This document shows, piece after piece, positions 51,125 to 56,243 of a stretch of 56,243 nucleotides of DNA. Source of the stretch: Megasphaera sp. MJR8396C (lineage in GTDB: Bacteria > Bacillota > Negativicutes > Veillonellales > Megasphaeraceae). The stretch lies in contig NZ_KQ958198.1 in the NCBI RefSeq assembly GCF_001546855.1, positions 1 to 56,243 on the forward strand. Reading direction: 5' to 3'. Numbering within the stretch: the first letter of the stretch is position 1; the number at the start of each line of letters is the position of its first letter. A program made the position numbers and the translations under genes. The notes below the pieces were generated by a model. It saw only the letters and a program-made list of their open reading frames with translations, did not search any database and had not been told where the DNA came from.

Positions 51125-52624
51125 ATGCTCCATATACGCGATATTTCCCTGCGCCACCGCCTGCTCATCGCCAATTTCACCATGGTCTTTGTTCCCATCT
51201 TCATCTTGACCGTCCTCGGCTTCCTCTTGGTCTCGGGCCTTCGCTTCTCGTCGCCCCACAACGACCTGACGACTTTATGGCCGGAAAAGGGGCCGGCCCT
51301 TTCCATCCAATATACGGTCAGCTCGCTTCGAGTCAAAGCTGAGCGGCCGGGTCCGCTTAGACTCAAAGACCTGCGCGAAGACTGCCAGGTCTTAGAAAGC
51401 CTGGGTATCGCCACGGCCATCATCCGTCACGACCAGGTCGCCTACGTCACGCCAGGCGTCGACTTCTACGGTCTGGCCAATAGAGTTCTGGAAAAGGCCC
51501 ACGGCCAACAGACGATCATGACCTGGGACGGCGACGGTTTCTTCTTCCGCTATTCGTCGCCGCACAGCGGGACGACGATCATCGCCGCCGGAAACACGCC
51601 TTTCATCGCCAAGAGCGGCATCCGTGAAGGCATGGCCAAAAACGTCATCCAAGGCTTGCTCATCTTCATTGTCGGCACGGCCAGCGTCATCATCATCGCC
51701 TGCGGCCTCATCCTGTCGCGCCTCTTATCGCGCCAAATCTTAGGCCCCTTGGCCGCCCTTCGCACGGCGGCAGCTGAAATTGAAAAGGGCAACCTCGATT
51801 ATAAACTGACCGTCTCATCCCGCGACGAACTGGGCCAGACCTGTTCCGCCTTCGACCGCATGCGCCGCCAACTCCGGGCAGCCCGAACGGCTCAGGAAAA
51901 ATACGAGCAGAACCGCAAAGAACTCATCGCCGGCATTTCCCACGATCTGTCGACACCACTGACCCTTTTAAAAGGTTATGCCAGCGGCATCTTAGTCGGC
52001 ATTGCCAAAACGGCAGAAAAGCGCCATCACTATATGGAGCTCATTTACCAGAATGCCTGCTCCTTAGAAAAACTCGTCGACCGCCTCTTCCTCTTTTCAA
52101 AACTCGACTTAGGCCAGGTCGATTTTACCCTGGAAAGGGTATCCCTAAGAGATTATTTTGCCGACTTTACCGCTGAAAACACCGCCCTCCTCGCCGAGAG
52201 GGGCCTTTCCCTCCGCTACGAGGCGCCACCGGAAGCGGCGCGGGTCCGCATTGACCGCATGCAGTTCCAGCGGGTCGTCGACAACCTCTTAGAAAACGCA
52301 TTGAAATACAAAGAAACGGAGACGGTCGCCATGGATATCCGTTTGGAAGCGGCAGAAAAGCAGGTCGTCCTCTCCTTTGCCGACCACGGTCCCGGCGTCC
52401 CCAGGGCCGACCTTGCCAAATTGTTCGACAGTTTTTACCGCACTGATGAAGCCCGGACAGACGTCAAAAAGGGCAGCGGCCTGGGTCTTGCCATCGTCAA
52501 ACAAATCATTGCCACCTTAAAGGGCCGGATATACGCAGCCGAAACGCCTGGCGGCGGCCTGACCGTCGTCATCACCTTGCCGGCAGCAGAGGAGGATAGC
52601 CATGAAATCGATTCTAATCATTGA
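51125..52624 (+). CDS. sensor histidine kinase
   Basis: 499-residue membrane kinase with a first membrane helix near residues 15-38, an extracytoplasmic domain (about 40-170), and a second helix near 175-200. The HAMP domain follows (LGPLAALRTAAAEIEKGNLDYKL). The phospho-acceptor His273 is in AGISHDLSTPLTLLKGY. The ATPase core has N-box NLLENALKY, G1 ADHGPGVP and G2 GSGLGLAIVKQI. The ATG at 51125 has AAAGGA upstream. It overlaps the response regulator by 23 bases. The signal is unknown; the PepSY protein next door may be its regulator. Confidence 0.92.
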   Translation: MLHIRDISLRHRLLIANFTMVFVPIFILTVLGFLLVSGLRFSSPHNDLTTLWPEKGPALSIQYTVSSLRVKAERPGPLRLKDLREDCQVLESLGIATAIIRHDQVAYVTPGVDFYGLANRVLEKAHGQQTIMTWDGDGFFFRYSSPHSGTTIIAAGNTPFIAKSGIREGMAKNVIQGLLIFIVGTASVIIIACGLILSRLLSRQILGPLAALRTAAAEIEKGNLDYKLTVSSRDELGQTCSAFDRMRRQLRAARTAQEKYEQNRKELIAGISHDLSTPLTLLKGYASGILVGIAKTAEKRHHYMELIYQNACSLEKLVDRLFLFSKLDLGQVDFTLERVSLRDYFADFTAENTALLAERGLSLRYEAPPEAARVRIDRMQFQRVVDNLLENALKYKETETVAMDIRLEAAEKQVVLSFADHGPGVPRADLAKLFDSFYRTDEARTDVKKGSGLGLAIVKQIIATLKGRIYAAETPGGGLTVVITLPAAEEDSHEIDSNH

Positions 52625-53303
52625 AGACAATATGGAAATCGCCGAACTTGAACGAGATTTTCTCGAAGCCGACGGGATTGAAAGCGTCATCGAAACGGAC
52701 GGCACCAAGGGCCTGGAACGGGCCCTTGCCGATGATTTTGACCTCATCCTGCTGGATATCATGCTCCCCGGGACGGACGGTTTTCACATCTGCCGCCGCA
52801 TCCGCGAAGAAAAGGAAGTCCCCATCCTCATGGTATCGGCCAAACGGGAGGACATGGACAAGATACGCGGTCTCGGCCTCGGCGCCGACGATTATATCAT
52901 CAAACCCTTCAGTCCGACGGAACTCGTAGCCCGCGTAAAGGCTCACATTCAACGCTACGAACGACTGACCGGGAAGTCCCGACCGGAAACGGGAAACGGC
53001 GAAGTCCTTACCAGCGGCGACCTTGAAATTTACGTCGACAAGCATCGCGTATACGTAAAAGGCCGGGAGATCAGCCTGACCAATCGAGAATTTGAACTCC
53101 TGGTCTTTTTGGCTAAACATCCCGGCCTGGTATTCAGCCGCGACCGCCTCTTTGAGCGGGTCTGGGGCCTCGACGCCGAAGGCGATACGGCAACGGTCAT
53201 GGTCCATATCAACCGCATCCGTGAAAAGATCGAACCCGATCCGGCCAAGCCGATGTACATCGAAACGGTCTGGGGCGCCGGCTATCGTTTTAAAGACGCC
53301 TGA
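52602..53303 (+). CDS. response regulator, OmpR/PhoB family
   Basis: 233-residue regulator. The receiver domain starts SILIIEDNMEIAELE and has the phosphoacceptor Asp52 in ILLDIMLPGTDGF, with Ser in MVSAKRE and Lys in YIIKPFSPTEL. The winged-helix domain reads EFELLVFLAKHPGLVFSRDRLFERVWG and ends VWGAGYRF. It overlaps the kinase gene by 23 bases, so the pair is translationally coupled; the kinase-first order is less common. The convergent FAD-dehydrogenase gene ends three bases beyond its stop. Confidence 0.95.
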   Translation: MKSILIIEDNMEIAELERDFLEADGIESVIETDGTKGLERALADDFDLILLDIMLPGTDGFHICRRIREEKEVPILMVSAKREDMDKIRGLGLGADDYIIKPFSPTELVARVKAHIQRYERLTGKSRPETGNGEVLTSGDLEIYVDKHRVYVKGREISLTNREFELLVFLAKHPGLVFSRDRLFERVWGLDAEGDTATVMVHINRIREKIEPDPAKPMYIETVWGAGYRFKDA

Positions 53304-53306
53304 CCT

Positions 53307-54695
53307 TTATTTCGCTTCACGACGCAAAATTTCCTGCCCGACCGTAACCCCGGCAGCCGAAGCTTGAACAAGGCCGCGGGTAATGCCGGCACCATCGCCG
53401 ATGGCAAAGAAATTCGGAATCTTCGTTTCTAAGACGGAACTCAGTTCCAGCCGATTGGAATAGAATTTGGCTTCTACGCCATACAGCAGGGTGTGCCGCG
53501 AATTGGCACCGGGGGCAATGGCATCGAGGGCTTCGAGCATCTCTTTGATATCCTGCATATGGCGATAGGGCAGAACCAGGGACAAATCACCGGGCGTCGC
53601 CTTGGGCATCGTCGGCCGAACGAGGCCGCGCTGAATCCGTTCCGGCGTCGACCGGCGACCGTCGAGGAAATCACCGAGGCGCTGGACGATGACGCCACCG
53701 CCTAAGATATTGGCCAAATTGGCAATATACTTGCCGTACTTGATCGGTTCGTGGAAGGGTTCCGTAAACTTCTTCGATACCAAGATGGCGAAGTTGGTGT
53801 TTTCACTCTTTTTATGGGCATAGCTATGGCCGTTGACGGTCAGCAAGCCATCATTATTTTCTTCGACGACGAAGCCATAGGGGTTCATGCAAAAGGTGCG
53901 AATCCGATCGTCAAAGGACTTACTGAAATAAATGAGTTTCGATTCATAGACGACGTCGGTGATCGTTTCCAGTACTTCGGCCGGCATTTCGACGCGGACA
54001 CCGATATCGACGGCATTGGACGTCAAGTGAAGACCCATTTTTGTCACTTCGTGAACGAACCATTCCGAGCCTTCCCGTCCGGGGGCGCTGACCAAATAGC
54101 GGCAGGCATAAAACTGATCCTTGATCAACACGCCTTTGATTTGTCCCGCATCTTCTACCAAGTGGTCCACGGCCGTATCGGCCATGATATCGACCTTGCC
54201 TTCCAGAAAATCGCGCATATGGGTCAAGATCTGGCCGTTGACATCGGTACCCAAGTGGCGGATGCGGGCCGGAATGAAACTCAGGTCGGCAGCGGCAGCC
54301 TTTCGTTTTATGTCGCGGATGCGGTCTTTATTTTCATCGCCGTAGACCTTGCGGTCGGCACCACCAAAGCGGCAGTACACCTCGTCGACGTAACGGATCT
54401 TATCCATTAAATCGGCCTTGGGCATGTAGTCATCGAGATTGCCGCCATACTCGGTCGTCAGGGTCAGCTTGCCGTCACTGAAGGCGCCGGCGCCACCCCA
54501 ACCGCAGACGACATTGCGGACCCGGTCTTCCGGTTTGGCATCTCGATTGAGACTGGTCGCAATCCGATCCCGTATATCCTGGCCTTTTTCGACGATGAGG
54601 ATATCGAGTCCCTTGTCCGCCAGTTCCAGGGCCGTAAAGATACCGGCCGGGCCGGCTCCGATAATGATGACATCGTACGTTTTCACTGCTTTCAT
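53307..54695 (-). CDS. FAD-dependent dehydrogenase (COG2509 type)
   Basis: 462-residue flavoprotein. The FAD motif VIIIGAGPAGIFTALELADKG is near residue 10. Further features are VVCGWGGAGAFSDGKLTL, the middle SAPGREGSEWF stretch, and a C-terminal FFAIGDGAGITRGLVQASAAG. This matches the COG2509/YdiK-like uncharacterised FAD dehydrogenases. The substrate is unknown. The gene is preceded by its own promoter and a hairpin terminator in the leader, so expression may be attenuated. Its stop is three bases from the convergent response regulator. Confidence 0.85.
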   Translation of the reverse strand: MKAVKTYDVIIIGAGPAGIFTALELADKGLDILIVEKGQDIRDRIATSLNRDAKPEDRVRNVVCGWGGAGAFSDGKLTLTTEYGGNLDDYMPKADLMDKIRYVDEVYCRFGGADRKVYGDENKDRIRDIKRKAAAADLSFIPARIRHLGTDVNGQILTHMRDFLEGKVDIMADTAVDHLVEDAGQIKGVLIKDQFYACRYLVSAPGREGSEWFVHEVTKMGLHLTSNAVDIGVRVEMPAEVLETITDVVYESKLIYFSKSFDDRIRTFCMNPYGFVVEENNDGLLTVNGHSYAHKKSENTNFAILVSKKFTEPFHEPIKYGKYIANLANILGGGVIVQRLGDFLDGRRSTPERIQRGLVRPTMPKATPGDLSLVLPYRHMQDIKEMLEALDAIAPGANSRHTLLYGVEAKFYSNRLELSSVLETKIPNFFAIGDGAGITRGLVQASAAGVTVGQEILRREAK

Positions 54696-54735
54696 CTACG
54701 CCACTTCCTTATAAAAACATCGTAACATCGAAATA

Positions 54736-54771
54736 AAAAAGGCGTTGTCTCCTTGGGACAACGCCTTTTAC
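54736..54771 (-). terminator. leader terminator/attenuator before the FAD-dehydrogenase gene
   Basis: On the minus strand AAAAGGCGTTGTC pairs with GACAACGCCTTTT around a short loop, followed by more T. It lies 40 bases upstream of the gene and about 20-25 bases after the predicted start of transcription. Confidence 0.78.
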
Positions 54772-54795
54772 AGCCACACAAGCAGCCTCTTATTC

Positions 54796-54824
54796 AGCAT
54801 AGCATGGTGAACTCACAAAGTCAA
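54796..54824 (-). promoter_or_regulatory. promoter of the FAD-dehydrogenase leader
   Basis: On the minus strand TTGACT (54824-54819), a 17-base spacer, then TATGCT (54801-54796), with a TG one base upstream of the -10. Confidence 0.72.
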
Positions 54825-54856
54825 CGGACGCCGAGGCATCGCCGTATAGAAAAGCA

Positions 54857-54889
54857 AAAAAGCTGCCCCCAAAGGAGCAGCTTTTATTT
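54857..54889 (-). terminator. pta terminator
   Basis: On the minus strand AAAAGCTGC pairs with GCAGCTTTT around a ten-base loop, followed by TTG-rich sequence with T6. It lies just after the pta stop. Confidence 0.85.
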
Positions 54890-54901
54890 CATGCCTGGAA
54901 C

Positions 54902-55951
54902 TTACTGCTGATCATGTTCGTGTTCAGCACGTTCTTTTTTGTAGAAGTCAGCCGTAATAGCATCGGAGCAGCATACAGCGACGACGTCAGCTACGTCTTC
55001 AGACGAGCAGCCACGGGACAAGTCAAGGATAGGTTTGTCGAGGCCCTGAACCAAAGGTCCAAGAGCCGTTGCCTTGGCAAAGCGCTGAACCATCTTGTAG
55101 CCGATATTGGCAGCGTCAAGGTTCGGGAAAATGAGGACGTTGGCATGGCCGGCAACGGTAGAGCCCGGAGCCTTGTGTTCGCCGACTTCCGGAACGAGGG
55201 CAGCGTCAGCCTGCATTTCGCCGTCGAAAGCAAAGTCGACGTTGCGTTCTTTCAGGATTTCAACGGCTTTGCGAACGTTTTCAACGGATTCGCCGGCGCC
55301 GGAACCCATCGTGGAGTACGAAAGGAAGGCAACTTTCGGATTGAGGATCTGAACGGTACGGCGAGCACGTTCTACGCAGATGCAGGCGATATCAGCCAGC
55401 TGGTCAGCCGTCGGATTGGGGATAACGCCGCAGTCGCCGAGGACGAGGATACCATTGTCACCGTACTGAGGAGTATTCGTCAAGAGAATGAATGCCGAGG
55501 ATACGGTCTTGTTGCCCGGGCGGGGGCCAATGACCTGAAGGCCGGCGCGGATAACTTCTGCCGAAGTCGTAGCGGCACCGGATACGCAGCCGTCAGCTTC
55601 GCCGAGAGCGACGAGACCAGCTGCAAAGAAGGTGTTGTTGTGGGTCATGATGTCGCGAGCTTTTTCAGGCGTCATGCCTTTCTTTTCGCGGCGTTTTGCA
55701 AAGTAATCGCAAAGTTCATCCATCCGATAGTACGTTTCCGGATTGATGACTTCGACACCAGTGAGATCGATTTGGAATTTAGCAGCATCTTTTTTGATCT
55801 GTTCCAGTTTACCTACGAGAACGATTTTAGCAAAACCATCAGCCAAAACGCGTTCAGCAGCTTTCAGGACACGACGGCTGTTCGTTTCCGGAAGGACAAT
55901 TTTCTTCTGGGCCTTGGAAACACGGGCTTTTAAATCTTCTGTAAATCTCAT
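54902..55951 (-). CDS. pta: phosphate acetyltransferase Pta
   Basis: 349-residue enzyme interconverting acetyl-CoA and acetyl phosphate, part of acetate formation. Family signatures are KIVLPETNSRRVLKAAERVL, ADGCVSGAATTSAEVIRAGLQVIG, LVLGDCGVIPNPTADQLADIA, and YSTMGSGAGESVENVRKA. Length fits the short single-domain Pta of Firmicutes. AAGGAG precedes the ATG (55951). No acetate kinase gene is adjacent in the window. A consensus-like promoter lies 86 bases upstream. Confidence 0.96.
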   Translation of the reverse strand: MRFTEDLKARVSKAQKKIVLPETNSRRVLKAAERVLADGFAKIVLVGKLEQIKKDAAKFQIDLTGVEVINPETYYRMDELCDYFAKRREKKGMTPEKARDIMTHNNTFFAAGLVALGEADGCVSGAATTSAEVIRAGLQVIGPRPGNKTVSSAFILLTNTPQYGDNGILVLGDCGVIPNPTADQLADIACICVERARRTVQILNPKVAFLSYSTMGSGAGESVENVRKAVEILKERNVDFAFDGEMQADAALVPEVGEHKAPGSTVAGHANVLIFPNLDAANIGYKMVQRFAKATALGPLVQGLDKPILDLSRGCSSEDVADVVAVCCSDAITADFYKKERAEHEHDQQ

Positions 55952-55999
55952 TTGGATACCACTCCTTGTAAGTTCTTAGAAATTTGTTAAGAAATATGG

Positions 56000-56022
56000 C
56001 CTTATGATAAGGAAAATATTCC
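56000..56022. promoter_or_regulatory. palindromes in the pta leader
   Basis: CCTTATgATAAGG (56000-56012) and GGAA/TTCC around AATA (56011-56022) lie between the pta promoter and the gene. They could be operator or hairpin elements. No matching regulator is known to me. Confidence 0.3.
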
Positions 56023-56036
56023 TATCACTATCCTTC

Positions 56037-56064
56037 ATTATAATACAAATTGCCGGGGAATCAA
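56037..56064 (-). promoter_or_regulatory. promoter of pta
   Basis: On the minus strand TTGATT (56064-56059), a 16-base spacer, then TATAAT (56042-56037). The stretch 56065-56174 upstream holds no gene that I can see. Confidence 0.7.
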
Positions 56065-56174
56065 ACCTATTATTACTCATATATAAAATGAGTAGAAGAA
56101 ATATATTATACTAATTCTGCAACGATAGAGAATTTCTCATACACAGAAGGCATTTCCCATGTCTTTTATGATAC

Positions 56175-56208
56175 AAAAAAAGCTGCACAACCGAAGTTGT
56201 GCAGCTTT
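56175..56208 (-). terminator. terminator after the tRNA gene at the window edge
   Basis: GCTGCACAAC (56182-56191) and GTTGTGCAGC (56196-56205) form a 10-bp stem with loop CGAA, followed on the minus strand by seven A/T-run bases. It lies just downstream of the partial tRNA. Confidence 0.85.
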
Positions 56209-56213
56209 CTTTA

Positions 56214-56243
56214 TGGTGGGCGATAACAGGATCGAACTGCTGA
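56214..56243 (-). tRNA. 3' end of a tRNA gene, possibly tRNA-Val
   Basis: The minus-strand end reads ...AGCAGTTCGATCCTGTTATCGCCCACCA: a T-arm with GTTCGATCC, the acceptor strand ATCGCCC, discriminator A and CCA (56214-56216). The anticodon is outside the window. ATCGCCC implies a GGGCGAT 5' end, common in tRNA-Val. Confidence 0.8.

Noticed and set aside
54914-55933. 339-codon plus frame opposite pta
   Set aside because: Shadow of a certain gene; no Shine-Dalgarno site and no domains.
56100-56175. Second promoter-like TATA-rich stretch upstream of pta
   Set aside because: AT-rich sequence with a TATAAT-like match but no -35 partner; not strong enough to list.

Overview
This window is a chromosomal segment of a diderm Firmicute, most likely a Negativicutes/Veillonellaceae member resembling Megasphaera. 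This is inferred from gene content, from Gram-positive style promoters, T-box and S-box RNAs, and from the presence of gmhA (LPS heptose synthesis) next to Firmicutes-type genes such as gdpP, rnjA, purB and a LonB/LonC-type protease. I see no phage genes, insertion sequences, CRISPR arrays or integrases. It reads as ordinary core chromosome with several small accessory modules.

Left part (1-16 kb, mostly minus strand): the 5' end of tuf lies behind a cluster of five tRNA genes (Thr-Tyr-fMet-Thr-Met) with two tandem promoters. Next comes the replication/RNA-turnover block rnjA-yybS-gdpP-rplI-lon-dnaB, then a periplasmic protein with thiD, sixA with an ArsR regulator, and a zinc-uptake locus (znuC-znuB-Fur family, with znuA divergent) whose two promoters share a 15-bp palindrome. 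A phosphoglycolate phosphatase-like HAD gene follows.

Middle (16-36 kb): a polar amino-acid ABC transporter plus a zinc-motif URO-D family methyltransferase sits behind a T-box leader whose specifier and discriminator base both point to tRNA-Cys. After this come an SDR, two MFS transporters (one with an unclassified structured leader), an FAD-linked D-lactate/glycolate dehydrogenase-like protein, an S-box (SAM-I) controlled metQ, a DnaQ-like exonuclease, lipoproteins, a NusG_II/Gx-transporter pair, gmhA, carbonic anhydrase, a GltD-like flavoprotein with tRNA-Arg, and a MurNAc recycling operon (murQ-murP-mupG).

Right part (36-56 kb): a NYN-LOTUS predicted RNase next to a membrane-anchored, catalytically degenerate exonuclease-like protein; an ArsR regulator; cobT with a translationally coupled RelB/DinJ-like small protein; and a LacI regulator. 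A selenium region follows: thioredoxin-TSCPD-DUF3343-selB-selA, a cysteine desulfurase-like enzyme, purB, and selD. selD itself is a selenoprotein gene: an in-frame UGA at codon 16 lies in the catalytic motif and is followed by a SECIS-like hairpin, so ORF callers will truncate it. The window closes with a PepSY protein plus two-component system, an FAD-dependent dehydrogenase with a leader terminator, pta, and the 3' end of a further tRNA.

The most notable observations are the selenocysteine-containing SelD and its neighbours, the Cys T-box operon carrying a thiol-methyltransferase-like enzyme, the degenerate membrane exonuclease, and the unclassified RNA leader in front of the MFS gene at 25-26 kb.
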